DNA of 45,165 bases, from positions 1-45,165 of the IMG/VR virus record IMGVR_UViG_3300009085_001296; one strand, written 5' to 3'. Shown piece by piece: positions 16,957 through 23,811 of the stretch (the first letter of the stretch is position 1; every line of letters starts with the position of its first letter). The notes beneath the pieces were generated by a model. The model was not told where the DNA came from and ran no database searches. It saw only the letters and a list, made by a program, of their open reading frames with translations. Made by a program: the position numbers and the translations under genes. This stretch comes from a virus.

Positions 16957-17403
16957 TTACCTCAAATTATACAAATATAACAACCCAGCCCATCCAGACG
17001 GCATGCATTCAGGCGCTTTTTCTAATTCTTTTCCATATTTAACAGCCATTTCAATAAAATATTTGCAATGAAAAAATGCTTCTAACATTGGTTTCGTTTC
17101 TTTTAACCAATGTTTATTAGTTGTATCTGAATTAAAACGTTTGCACACTCCCTCTATCACTATCTGTTTAAAAAAATCATTAAATTCACATTTTTCGTTA
17201 GGTTTTAACTTCTTTAATACTTCTAACATTTTTTCTGTCTCTGATTGAATATAAAAAACCTTAAATGAATAATGATAAAATCTATATATCAAATCTTCAT
17301 AATGCCAGTGATCGCTTACTCTTTTTAAAGTTTCTTCTAATTCAGGCAAATTTTCTTTAACTTTTTTCAAAAAAGTATCATGAAGTTCAGCATAATTTTT
17401 CAT
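16957..17403 (-). CDS. Conserved unknown protein (148 aa), first gene of leftward operon
   Basis: It contains a HWHYEDLIYRFYHYSFKVFY stretch and ends ECMPSGWAGLLYLYNLR. I recall similar small proteins in bacteria and phages, all without assigned function. It is the promoter-proximal gene of the leftward operon, with a promoter-like element 15-53 bp upstream and AAAAGGAAA before the ATG. Confidence 0.8.
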   Translation of the reverse strand: MKNYAELHDTFLKKVKENLPELEETLKRVSDHWHYEDLIYRFYHYSFKVFYIQSETEKMLEVLKKLKPNEKCEFNDFFKQIVIEGVCKRFNSDTTNKHWLKETKPMLEAFFHCKYFIEMAVKYGKELEKAPECMPSGWAGLLYLYNLR

Positions 17404-17417
17404 ATATTTTCCTTTTC

Positions 17418-17456
17418 TTATAATTAAAAAATAATTGATTTAATTTTAAAAACAAG
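17418..17456 (-). promoter_or_regulatory. Phage promoter element, start of leftward operon
   Basis: Minus strand: CTTGTTTTTAAAATT followed by AAATCAATTATTTTTT and a TTATAA. It is nearly identical to the element before gene 43 and to the plus-strand copy at 17776. It sits just upstream of the first gene of the 17-kb leftward block. Confidence 0.72.
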
Positions 17457-17536
17457 AAAAATTAAAACTTTATTATATTATAATATATGCTCATTATTAC
17501 TATTATATAAAATTATTTTCCTGTTTTCATAGAAAT

Positions 17537-17551
17537 TATAAATAATTAAAA
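17537..17551 (+). promoter_or_regulatory. Late promoter-like box TATAAATAATTAAAA
   Basis: An exact copy of the 15-bp box repeated elsewhere here, matching the T4 gp55-dependent late consensus TATAAATA. It is 46 bp before the 53-aa ORF. Confidence 0.65.
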
Positions 17552-17560
17552 TAGTATTGA

Positions 17561-17576
17561 TTAAATCTATTATTTT
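17561..17576 (+). promoter_or_regulatory. Variant of the phage promoter element
   Basis: The TTAAATCTATTATTTT half of the recurring element is present, but the CTTGTTTTT half is replaced by an AT-rich stretch. It lies about 20 bp upstream of the 53-aa ORF. Confidence 0.5.
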
Positions 17577-17597
17577 ATTAAATAAAAAGGATTTTTT

Positions 17598-17759
17598 ATG
17601 ACTACTAATTCAAAATGTGAAATTGATAATTGCCCAAGAAATGAATTGGGTGAGTGTGAATTAGCAAAATTAGATAAAAAACAAGATGAATATATAGAAC
17701 CTTCCAAATGCTCACATAGATTGTGGAAGATTAAATTAGACGAAAAGAACAAAAAATAA
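17598..17759 (+). CDS. Small Cys-containing protein (53 aa)
   Basis: It begins MTTNSKCEIDNCPRNELGEC and later has PSKCSHRLW. The four cysteines and a histidine could bind a metal ion. AAAAGG lies 7-8 bp before the ATG, and both a late box and a partial phage promoter lie upstream. I recognise no family. Confidence 0.7.
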   Translation: MTTNSKCEIDNCPRNELGECELAKLDKKQDEYIEPSKCSHRLWKIKLDEKNKK

Positions 17760-17775
17760 TAAATTTAAAATAAAT

Positions 17776-17804
17776 CTTGTTTTTAAAATTAAATCAATTA
17801 TTTT
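17776..17804 (+). promoter_or_regulatory. Phage promoter element, rightward
   Basis: CTTGTTTTTAAAATT then AAATCAATTATTTT, just after the 53-aa ORF. It is the mirror copy of the element at 17418-17456. The 17805-17944 stretch that follows is AT-rich and I see no gene in it. Confidence 0.7.
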
Positions 17805-17944
17805 AAAAAGTAAAATTTAATTTTTAGTATGAATTTAAGATATTTTTACTATTTTTAAAAAATATTTTCGCTATATAAATCAATAAATTATAATGAAAAT
17901 TATTACATGTAAAGTAAATTTTAATGATAAAAAAAAATTGTTAT

Positions 17945-17982
17945 TATAAATAATTAAAAACGTCGGTTATAAATAATTAAAA
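17945..17982 (+). promoter_or_regulatory. Tandem late promoter-like boxes
   Basis: Two copies of TATAAATAATTAAAA (17945-17959 and 17968-17982), 23 bp apart, separated by CGTCGGT. The second is followed by GTGAGG and the ATG at 17999, so the transcript leader would be very short. Confidence 0.72.
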
Positions 17983-17998
17983 AGTGAGGTAATTCTGA

Positions 17999-18094
17999 AT
18001 GTCGACTTGTTCAAAAAACCAACTGAATGACAGTAAAGTTGGCTGTCCCTCAAAACTATTTATAAAAGAAATTTCGAATGACAGAAAAATATAA
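17999..18094 (+). CDS. Leader ORF (31 aa) overlapping the 316-aa gene
   Basis: It begins MSTCSKNQLNDSKVGCPS, with GAGGT 8 bp before the ATG, the only good ribosome site in this stretch. It ends 17 bp inside the 316-aa gene, whose own start has no clear Shine-Dalgarno. It probably serves to couple or gate translation of that gene. A functional peptide is also possible. Confidence 0.6.
   Translation: MSTCSKNQLNDSKVGCPSKLFIKEISNDRKI
18019..18083 (+). promoter_or_regulatory. Attenuator-like leader structure
   Basis: CCAACT (18019-18024) pairs with AGTTGG (18037-18042). CTGTC (18043-18047) can pair with GACAG at 18029-18033, or with a second GACAG at 18079-18083 that overlaps the start codon of the 316-aa gene. 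GAATGACAG occurs twice (18025-18033 and 18075-18083). Confidence 0.45.
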
Positions 18095-19028
18095 ATTTTA
18101 CTATAAAGAGCAAATAGATGAAGATAAAGAGCCATTACTCTTTAATCTCCCTATATTGTTCAATAAACTAAATCTACCAAATACTATATTAGATACGTAT
18201 ATACCGTGCATATTTTTAAAAAATAACATCGATCCAAAAAAAATCAAAATATTTCAACAACAAAAATTTAATTATCAACATTCAACACCAACTACTATAT
18301 CACACTTAAAATTATTATCAAAATTTAATTTTATCGAAAAAAACAAATTTGAATATCAATTAAAATCACAAACAAAAACAATATTTGATCTAACTAAAAA
18401 CTATAATATTAAAATTGGTTATCGTAACATATTTAATTTTTATGACTCAAAACTATATCTTTATGAAAATCATACATTTAATGAATTTAAAAAATTAAAA
18501 TACAAAAATTTTAGAGACTTTATATTTACTGAATTAATAGCAAGATTATACTATAATACACCGGTAACAAAATATGAATTACGAAATGATTTAAATCTAT
18601 CATATAATGATTGCACTAATATATCAAAATATTTTATTGGACAAAAATGTAAAAATTATTTTAAAAGTGATGAATTACCATTTAAAAAATACACAGAATA
18701 TGAATTAAATATATGTACTGGAAACTATTATTATAAAAATTATTATGCGACTACAAGCAAATTAAATGAACATATTTTAAATAAATTAATATATAATGAT
18801 TGTAATTATTTTTATGACGATAATGATAAGAAATTTTTAATAAATTATTGGGAAAAAATGGCCAATTTAGAACATGAACATAGTCTTCTACAAGATAAAA
18901 AAAATAAACAAATTAGTCTTGGAACTAGACATGTTGAATATGCATCAGATTGGCGTAAAAAACATATTTTTCCAAAATTAACTGAAAACTCTTATCTTAA
19001 TACTTTAGCTAAAAAAATTAAATTATAA
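18078..19028 (+). CDS. Unknown 316-aa protein
   Basis: An Asn-, Lys- and Tyr-rich soluble protein with no motif I recognise. The middle region (YNTPVTKYELRNDLNLSYND) could be a winged-helix-like segment, and the C-terminus has LGTRHVEYASDWRKKH. It is isolated by non-coding DNA on both sides. Codon use is even more AT-rich than the neighbouring core genes. It sits behind tandem late boxes and a coupled leader ORF. Confidence 0.72.
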   Translation: MTEKYKFYYKEQIDEDKEPLLFNLPILFNKLNLPNTILDTYIPCIFLKNNIDPKKIKIFQQQKFNYQHSTPTTISHLKLLSKFNFIEKNKFEYQLKSQTKTIFDLTKNYNIKIGYRNIFNFYDSKLYLYENHTFNEFKKLKYKNFRDFIFTELIARLYYNTPVTKYELRNDLNLSYNDCTNISKYFIGQKCKNYFKSDELPFKKYTEYELNICTGNYYYKNYYATTSKLNEHILNKLIYNDCNYFYDDNDKKFLINYWEKMANLEHEHSLLQDKKNKQISLGTRHVEYASDWRKKHIFPKLTENSYLNTLAKKIKL

Positions 19029-19140
19029 AAAATTTAATTTTAAAATTTTTACTTTATTGTAAGAATTTTAACCATTATAAAAATCTTATAACGGTATTAG
19101 ACAAGTATTATAATAAACATTAAAATTATTTTTGTTGTTA

Positions 19141-19215
19141 GCAAAATAAAGAATATAGATAATTTGCAGAATAAGGAGTATAAACAATATGCAGAATAAA
19201 GAATATAGAATATAG
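19141..19215. repeat. Three 25-bp iterons
   Basis: Three exactly abutting 25-bp units (19141-19165, 19166-19190, 19191-19215). Each begins GCARAATAARGARTATA, and units differ at a few positions. Looser matches follow near 19231. Confidence 0.8.
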
Positions 19216-19271
19216 AATAAACTTTTGCTTGCAAAAATAAATAGAAAGGTATAATTTTTGTTTACAAAAAT

Positions 19272-19300
19272 AAATTGCTTGAGCATAGCGAAAGCAATTT
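19272..19300. repeat. Hairpin 1 of an inverted pair
   Basis: A perfect 9-bp stem AAATTGCTT/AAGCAATTT with loop GAGCATAGCGA. Its 25-bp core is the reverse complement of the core of hairpin 2, with one mismatch. Confidence 0.8.
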
Positions 19301-19494
19301 AACTTAAAGACTTGATAAAAGTTTATTGTTGCAAAATAAAAGTTTGAAGTTACAAAATTTTAGTTAATATATTTATATATATTTTAAAAGGGGATACTAT
19401 TTTCATTTTTGCTAAATCTATTGTTTTCACTATAAATTTAAATATTTTATTTGCAAAATTGTATATTTATAACTTCTACGCTACACTACGAAGT

Positions 19495-19539
19495 AAAATT
19501 AATTATTGCTTTCGCTACGCTCAAGCAATAATTAATTTT
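19495..19539 (+). terminator. Hairpin 2: 17-bp perfect stem with T-rich tail
   Basis: The perfect 17-bp arms are 19495-19511 and 19523-19539 around the 11-nt loop TCGCTACGCTC. More A+T follows, so it could act as a bidirectional terminator just before the uvsY promoter. It is also the inverted partner of hairpin 1. Confidence 0.55.
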
Positions 19540-19554
19540 TAATTAATTTTTATC

Positions 19555-19583
19555 TTGACTTTTTTCTGCAAATAAGTTATATT
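19555..19583 (+). promoter_or_regulatory. Sigma-70-type promoter for uvsY-uvsW
   Basis: TTGACT (19555-19560), a spacer of exactly 17 bp, then TATATT (19578-19583). It is 56 bp before the uvsY ATG. It is the best host-type promoter in the window and suggests early expression. Confidence 0.8.
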
Positions 19584-19639
19584 AGTATTAACCAAAATCT
19601 TCAGAATATTCTTTAATAAAAAATAAAGGTAATAGTATT

Positions 19640-20050
19640 ATGGATGAAAAAGAATTTCGAATATTACAAGAAAAAGTTAATGATGATGTTAATATAGATA
19701 AAAATAATGTTTTAAATAAATCATTAATAGTTCCAAAATTATACTCTTATTATAGTCAAATCTTTTCCGAACAATTGAAAATATTTCGGAATATGTCTTT
19801 AGAAAAAGAAAAGGTATATGGCCAACTTTACCATTATTATAAACATGAATATCAATTTAAATTAGATAAGAGAACAGATATAGAACCATATATATTTAAA
19901 GACGATAAGTGGTGTTCTTTAATGAAGAACTTTAACGACCAGGAGGTGATTGTCAAATATTTAGAAAAAGTATTAGATGCAGTGAAAAGTATGGGATTTT
20001 CTATTAAAAATTATGTTGATTATCGTAAATTTCTTGAAGGTGGTATATAG
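19640..20050 (+). CDS. uvsY: Recombination mediator UvsY
   Basis: 136 aa (T4 UvsY is 137 aa). The C-terminal LDAVKSMGFSIKNYVDYRKF parallels LDAIKSRGFAIKHIQDMRAF of T4 UvsY. The N-terminus is helical with an early acidic stretch. UvsY loads UvsX onto gp32-covered ssDNA. It is directly followed by uvsW, as in T4, with the uvsW TTG start touching its stop codon. Confidence 0.9.
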   Translation: MDEKEFRILQEKVNDDVNIDKNNVLNKSLIVPKLYSYYSQIFSEQLKIFRNMSLEKEKVYGQLYHYYKHEYQFKLDKRTDIEPYIFKDDKWCSLMKNFNDQEVIVKYLEKVLDAVKSMGFSIKNYVDYRKFLEGGI

Positions 20051-21037
20051 TTGATAAACATATACAAATATAATGAAATTTTTCTAAAATTGGATACTGA
20101 TAATGATATAGAAAGAGAAATTAAGGATTATTTTTCTTGCTATATTGAAAATAGGTGGTTTAATCCTCTTGTTAAAATGAAAAAATGGGATGGAAAAGTA
20201 TCGTTTTATGACATGAAAAATTCTTTGTTGCCGATAGGATTTTATAAAGAATTTCAAAGATTTTGTATTAAAAATGAATATCAATATGAAACCAAATTTG
20301 ATATTAATGAAATAAGAAATGATATATCGATTTCAACATTAGATGAATTTTTACGAAGATTATTTGCAGATAGTAAATTTAAGTTAAGAGATTACCAGGA
20401 TGAATCATTTAAAATAGCCGTAAAGAATAAACGTGGGGTGGTAGTAAGTGCTACGGGTTCAGGTAAAAGTCTAGTTCTTTTTGTTTTAATTAGATACCTT
20501 TTATTATTGCAAAAACAAGTTTTATTGGTAGTTCCTACTACCAATCTTACGCTTCAAATGTTATCAGACTTTAAAGATTATGGATGGGTTGATGCAGATA
20601 AATATGTCTGTACTCTATTTAGTGGACAAGAGTACGACGAACGAAAACCAGTTTTAATTTGTACATGGCAAACTCTGCAAAATAAAGAATCTGGATTTTT
20701 TCAAAGATTTGCAGGATTATTGATTGATGAGTGTTTTCATCCTGATTCTTCAGTTAGAATGGGCGATGATACCATTAAAAAAATAAAGAATGTCAAATTG
20801 GGTGATATAGTTCAATCATATAATTTTAAGACAAAACAAATAGAAAATAAAAAAGTAACTAAAATATTTAAAAATGTGATTAAAAATACAAAAAAGTTAT
20901 ATACGATTGAAGATAATTTTGGAAATATTTGTTTTCATGAAGGAATTACAAAAAATCATAATATTTTTACACCAAAAGGTAAGAAAAAAGTCGAAAAATT
21001 AAAAAAAGGCGATAAAATATTAATAAAAAATTATTAA
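20051..21037 (+). CDS. uvsW: UvsW helicase N-part fused to an N-terminal split intein
   Basis: 328 aa from a TTG start. Residues 1-227 are the UvsW N-terminal domain and the first half of the SF2 helicase core. They include RDYQ (113-116), Walker A ATGSGKS (134-140), VVPTTNL, CTWQTL, and the start of motif II, LLIDE. The frame then enters an intein at Cys228 instead of continuing with the CH of DECH, and stops 101 residues later. Motifs III-VI and the second RecA lobe are absent. No C-terminal part was found in this window. Activity would need protein trans-splicing with a partner encoded elsewhere. Confidence 0.9.
   Translation: MINIYKYNEIFLKLDTDNDIEREIKDYFSCYIENRWFNPLVKMKKWDGKVSFYDMKNSLLPIGFYKEFQRFCIKNEYQYETKFDINEIRNDISISTLDEFLRRLFADSKFKLRDYQDESFKIAVKNKRGVVVSATGSGKSLVLFVLIRYLLLLQKQVLLVVPTTNLTLQMLSDFKDYGWVDADKYVCTLFSGQEYDERKPVLICTWQTLQNKESGFFQRFAGLLIDECFHPDSSVRMGDDTIKKIKNVKLGDIVQSYNFKTKQIENKKVTKIFKNVIKNTKKLYTIEDNFGNICFHEGITKNHNIFTPKGKKKVEKLKKGDKILIKNY
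20732..21034 (+). other. Split intein, N-terminal fragment (101 aa)
   Basis: It begins with the nucleophile Cys in CFHPDSSVRMGD, followed by VKLGDIVQSYN (block A). It contains the block B pattern GITKNHNIFT with the T-x-x-H motif (Thr73, His76 of the intein), and ends KKGDKILIKNY then stop. Length and endpoint match natural split-intein N-fragments (about 90-100 aa). There is no homing endonuclease domain. The insertion point is DE|CH, so the +1 residue of the C-extein would be the Cys of the DECH box. Confidence 0.88.
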
Positions 21038-21060
21038 TATATAGATAGGAGTAAAATAAT

Positions 21061-21369
21061 ATGGGAATTTTATTGAGCGATATAGAAAAAATAATAAAAG
21101 AAGCAGAAAAATATTTAGAATATAAAGATAATTGGGATGGAGAAGGATCTAAAGAATATAAAAAAGAAACTTTAGATAGAGTGGAATCATTTTTAAAATT
21201 ATTTGTTAATTTAGGAAATATATTATATACTCCAAAAATATTGCCGGGCCCAAATGGAAGTTTTGATTTATTGTGGGAAAGAAATAAATTACAATGTTTA
21301 TTAAATATTCCAGAAGATTATAGAAGTATTATAACATTTTTTGGTAAAATGAACGGGAGTAAAATTTGA
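21061..21369 (+). CDS. Conserved unknown protein (102 aa)
   Basis: It contains YKDNWDGEGSKEYKKETLDR and later PGPNGSFDLLW, then NIPEDYRSIITFFG. I remember this pattern from scattered bacterial and archaeal proteins of unknown function. It follows the split uvsW immediately, with GATAGGAG before the ATG. It is not an intein C-fragment. Confidence 0.78.
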   Translation: MGILLSDIEKIIKEAEKYLEYKDNWDGEGSKEYKKETLDRVESFLKLFVNLGNILYTPKILPGPNGSFDLLWERNKLQCLLNIPEDYRSIITFFGKMNGSKI

Positions 21370-21746
21370 AAAATTTAGAAAAATTCATGAAAATGAATGA
21401 TGAAGAAGTAAAAGTTATAAAAAAACAAGAAAATAATATAGAAACTAAAACTAATGATAATTTGCAAGAAAATATAGATAAAATTATTGATAAAAATAAA
21501 AAAATAACAAAAAAAGAAAAAGCAAGCACTGACGGAGTAATTTCCGATAGTGAGAAAAAAATAATAAAAGAATTTGTTAATGGAGCAAAAGATAATTATC
21601 AGAAATTATGTAGTTTTTATGATAAATATAAAGATTACAAATTAAAAAATGATCCATTTTTTGATTATTTGGAGGTTTACTGTACTGAAAAATCAGTAAG
21701 TGCAGAGAAATTTATGAGTATTAAAAGAGCAGTTAAAAGGGGATAA
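21366..21746 (+). CDS. Unknown 126-aa protein
   Basis: It starts at a TTG that overlaps the preceding stop, with CGGGAG upstream. The first half is a low-complexity Lys/Asn/Glu region. The second half (FVNGAKDNYQKLCSFYDKYK to SVSAEKFMSIKRAVKRG) looks folded. I recognise no family. Confidence 0.68.
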   Translation: MKNLEKFMKMNDEEVKVIKKQENNIETKTNDNLQENIDKIIDKNKKITKKEKASTDGVISDSEKKIIKEFVNGAKDNYQKLCSFYDKYKDYKLKNDPFFDYLEVYCTEKSVSAEKFMSIKRAVKRG

Positions 21747-21747
21747 T

Positions 21748-22263
21748 ATGAATGAAAAAACAAAAGAACGTAGTAAAAAACTTCAAGAAATGGGTTTGAT
21801 ATTTGACGGATCATCCTTTATTTATGAAGATATTAATTTTCATTGGACTGATTTATTGTGTATGACAGACGAAGATTTTGAGAAGGCTCCTCAAGGAGCA
21901 TTAAAACGTAAGAAAATTATTAATAAAAATAAAAATGATAATTGTAAAAATGATTTACATGATATTCAAATAAAGGCAGATGGAAGATGTCACTGGTGTG
22001 GTTCTCAAAATTCACGAATGAGTATAAATTTAGATTCATTATCTCTTTCTGTAAGTCATCGCCCCGATATTTTAAACCCAAATAAATGTAAAAATAGATA
22101 TGAAATTCAACATTTTGATTATGAAGATGGCGGAAGAACTTGGCATGTATACGATACTGTAGAACGTTATCATATTCATACTGCAAGTCGCGAGCATCTA
22201 AAAGACGATAAGAGTGTACCGGATTCATGTAAAAAAATTTGCGACGCATTGAATAATTTTTAA
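21748..22263 (+). CDS. Unknown 171-aa protein with a CxxC motif
   Basis: It contains DGRCHWCGSQNSRMS and a His-rich C-terminal half (YHIHTASREHL). The CHWC pair could be half of a metal site. It lies 1 bp after the 126-aa gene in the uvsY operon and is followed by a new promoter element. Function unknown. Confidence 0.72.
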   Translation: MNEKTKERSKKLQEMGLIFDGSSFIYEDINFHWTDLLCMTDEDFEKAPQGALKRKKIINKNKNDNCKNDLHDIQIKADGRCHWCGSQNSRMSINLDSLSLSVSHRPDILNPNKCKNRYEIQHFDYEDGGRTWHVYDTVERYHIHTASREHLKDDKSVPDSCKKICDALNNF

Positions 22264-22270
22264 AATAAAT

Positions 22271-22305
22271 CTTGTTTTTAAATTTAAATCAATTATTTTT
22301 ATAAT
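22271..22305 (+). promoter_or_regulatory. Phage promoter element ending at a start codon
   Basis: CTTGTTTTTAAATTT then AAATCAATTATTTTT then TATAAT (22300-22305), abutting the ATG at 22306. With TATTTT (22294-22299) as -10, transcription would start at or next to the ATG. Confidence 0.7.
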
Positions 22306-22593
22306 ATGAGTTGGATAAGCGTAAAAATATTACCAAATAGAAAAACTCCTTATGCCGGGAAATATGGAGTTCCAGTTTTAATTTTCGATACTAAAGAAGA
22401 TGAAGAATGCGGAGATAAACCGAGGGAAGCACTTTTTGATTTTAGAAAAAAAATATTCAAAAATTATGCGTGTAATCATGCATGTGAGCGTAATGAATTT
22501 AAAAAATATGGAAATTGGTATGAAGAAAAAGCAACGCATTGGCAACCGTTACCAGAAAAACCTTTAATAATAAAAGATATAAGAATAAAATGA
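22306..22593 (+). CDS. DUF551-like small protein (95 aa)
   Basis: It begins MSWISVK and ends with THWQPLPEKP, the WISV...THWxPLPEPP pattern of DUF551, common in phages and of unknown function. There is no Shine-Dalgarno, because a promoter element ends directly at the ATG, so the message may be leaderless. The stop overlaps the queE start as ATGA. Confidence 0.8.
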   Translation: MSWISVKILPNRKTPYAGKYGVPVLIFDTKEDEECGDKPREALFDFRKKIFKNYACNHACERNEFKKYGNWYEEKATHWQPLPEKPLIIKDIRIK

Positions 22594-23276
22594 AAATAAT
22601 AGAATGTTTTAAATCAATTCAGGGAGAAGGAATCAATCAAGGCACTAATTCATTATTTATTAGATTTCCTTCGTGCAATTTGTCTTGTGAAAATTGTGAT
22701 TCTAATTATGCATTAAAAGGAAATATTAAAGATATATCAGATGTTAAATTGAAAAAGTTAATAAAAGATTCAGTTAATATAGTATTTACTGGCGGCGAGC
22801 CGTTACTTAAAAATAATTACCAAAAAATACTTGAAATTTTTTCGTGGTTTCCTTATGTAGAAAATTTAAATAAATTTTATGAGATAGAAACGAACGGCAC
22901 TCAAATAATAGATTCAGTAACATTGAAAAATTTGAAGACATATAGAAATACGGTATTTAATATTTCGCCGAAAGGTAATTTTCAACAAGAGAAAATTCAT
23001 AATACAGATCCAATATTTATTCAACAGTGTCATCAACAAGGTTTAAATTATATAGTTAAATTTTTGTTTTATGACGATAAAGATTTTAATTATGTGAGAG
23101 AATTACAAAAAAAATATTTTATTCCTGATGCATTAGTATATATGCAACCTGTTGGAGTAATGGGAGCCGAAATATTAGATAGATTAAGAGATCATTTTAA
23201 AATAATCATAAATAATGGCTGGAACATTTCTGGTAGATTGCACTGTTTATTATTTGATAATGAAAGGGGTGTATAA
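22590..23276 (+). CDS. queE: 7-carboxy-7-deazaguanine synthase QueE (radical SAM)
   Basis: 228 aa from the ATG at 22590, which overlaps the preceding TGA. IQGEGINQG is near residue 10. The [4Fe-4S] motif is CX3CX2C (Cys29, Cys33, Cys36) in PSCNLSCENCDS, the spacing used by QueE. SAM binding involves TGGEP (67-71). QueE turns 6-carboxy-tetrahydropterin into 7-carboxy-7-deazaguanine, the third step of the preQ0 route. FolE, QueD and a DpdA-like protein are encoded downstream. Confidence 0.92.
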   Translation: MKIIECFKSIQGEGINQGTNSLFIRFPSCNLSCENCDSNYALKGNIKDISDVKLKKLIKDSVNIVFTGGEPLLKNNYQKILEIFSWFPYVENLNKFYEIETNGTQIIDSVTLKNLKTYRNTVFNISPKGNFQQEKIHNTDPIFIQQCHQQGLNYIVKFLFYDDKDFNYVRELQKKYFIPDALVYMQPVGVMGAEILDRLRDHFKIIINNGWNISGRLHCLLFDNERGV

Positions 23277-23590
23277 TGAGAAACGTCGATGTAGATATTT
23301 CCACGACAGTAGATATAGATCCAATTGAAGTTTTAGAACAAATTGATAATGAAGAGATTTTTAAATATCTTGAAGGTAAAATGGAAATTGGTGAAATTTT
23401 ATCTCTTTTTGATGAAGATGATTTAAAATTAGCATTAGACGAAATAGATTTATTTAGCAACGAAAAAGAAGAAGTTGATTATGATTTTCTTGTAGAATCT
23501 TTTTGGAATGGAAAATTTGATATTAATAAGTTAATTGAAAAAATGGGCATTATGGGAAAAGAAGAATTATTAAAAAGAATTGAAAAATAA
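23276..23590 (+). CDS. Unknown acidic protein (104 aa)
   Basis: An Asp/Glu-rich helical protein (VLEQIDNEEIFKYLEGKME, LFDEDDLKLALDEIDLF) that shares one base with the queE stop. The RNA array promoter begins right after its stop codon. I recognise no family. Confidence 0.72.
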   Translation: MRNVDVDISTTVDIDPIEVLEQIDNEEIFKYLEGKMEIGEILSLFDEDDLKLALDEIDLFSNEKEEVDYDFLVESFWNGKFDINKLIEKMGIMGKEELLKRIEK

Positions 23591-23621
23591 CTTGTTTTTT
23601 AAAAATAAATCAATTATTTTA
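23591..23621 (+). promoter_or_regulatory. Phage promoter element for the RNA array
   Basis: CTTGTTTTTTAAAAA then AAATCAATTATTTTA. It lies immediately upstream of the three structured RNA units. Transcription would start near 23628, so the array would be the 5' part of the transcript. Confidence 0.72.
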
Positions 23622-23659
23622 TATGTGGTGTTATTTGTTTTCTCCTTTTTGTTAGATAA

Positions 23660-23725
23660 AGTAGGCCATGATGAAACTTCCTTCTATAAATAATTTGGTA
23701 TTAATAGTTTTATCTATTTCCTACT
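23660..23725 (+). ncRNA. Structured RNA unit 1 of 3
   Basis: Outer stem AGTAGG/CCTACT (23660-23665, 23720-23725). Five-prime linker CCAT, inner 9-bp stem GATGAAACT/AGTTTTATC (23670-23678, 23706-23714), invariant TCCTTCT at the start of the loop (23679-23685), and three-prime linker TATTT. The same geometry is found in units 2 and 3. Confidence 0.75.
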
Positions 23726-23734
23726 GAAAATAAT

Positions 23735-23796
23735 AGAGGCCATAACAAATCTTCCTTCTCTACTATTATTATAACTTAGATTTGTTAATTTCCTCT
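23735..23796 (+). ncRNA. Structured RNA unit 2 of 3
   Basis: Outer stem AGAGG/CCTCT (23735-23739, 23792-23796). Linker CCAT, inner stem AACAAATCT/AGATTTGTT (23744-23752, 23778-23786), TCCTTCT (23753-23759), and linker AATTT. A run of six T follows (23796-23801), so some transcripts may end here. Confidence 0.77.
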
Positions 23797-23811
23797 TTTT
23801 TATAAACTTTA

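Larger units (their letters stand above)
17457..17597. other. Divergent AT-rich spacer
   Basis: Non-coding spacer between the leftward operon promoter and the first rightward small gene. It is almost entirely A and T. It holds a late-type box at 17537-17551 and a variant of the recurring element at 17561-17576. Confidence 0.6.
19029..19554. other. Non-coding iteron and palindrome region, candidate replication origin
   Basis: No convincing gene is present. The region holds three 25-bp tandem iterons (19141-19215) and further GCAAAAATAAA-like copies. It also holds two hairpins that are inverted copies of each other (19272-19300 and 19495-19539) and long A+T runs that would melt easily. It lies directly upstream of uvsY. 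In T4 an R-loop replication origin, oriF or ori(uvsY), lies in the same neighbourhood. Origin function here is inference. Confidence 0.5.

Noticed and set aside
19141-19215. CRISPR-like array
   Set aside because: The 25-bp units abut with no spacers, so they are iterons rather than repeats with spacers.
19086-19286. Hydrophobic minus-strand 66-aa frame
   Set aside because: It is an artefact of reading the AT-rich iterons. There is no ribosome site, and its repeats follow the 25-bp units.
21061-21369. C-terminal intein fragment or homing endonuclease directly after the split uvsW
   Set aside because: The protein lacks the C-intein HN ending and any endonuclease motif. It resembles a free-standing unknown family.
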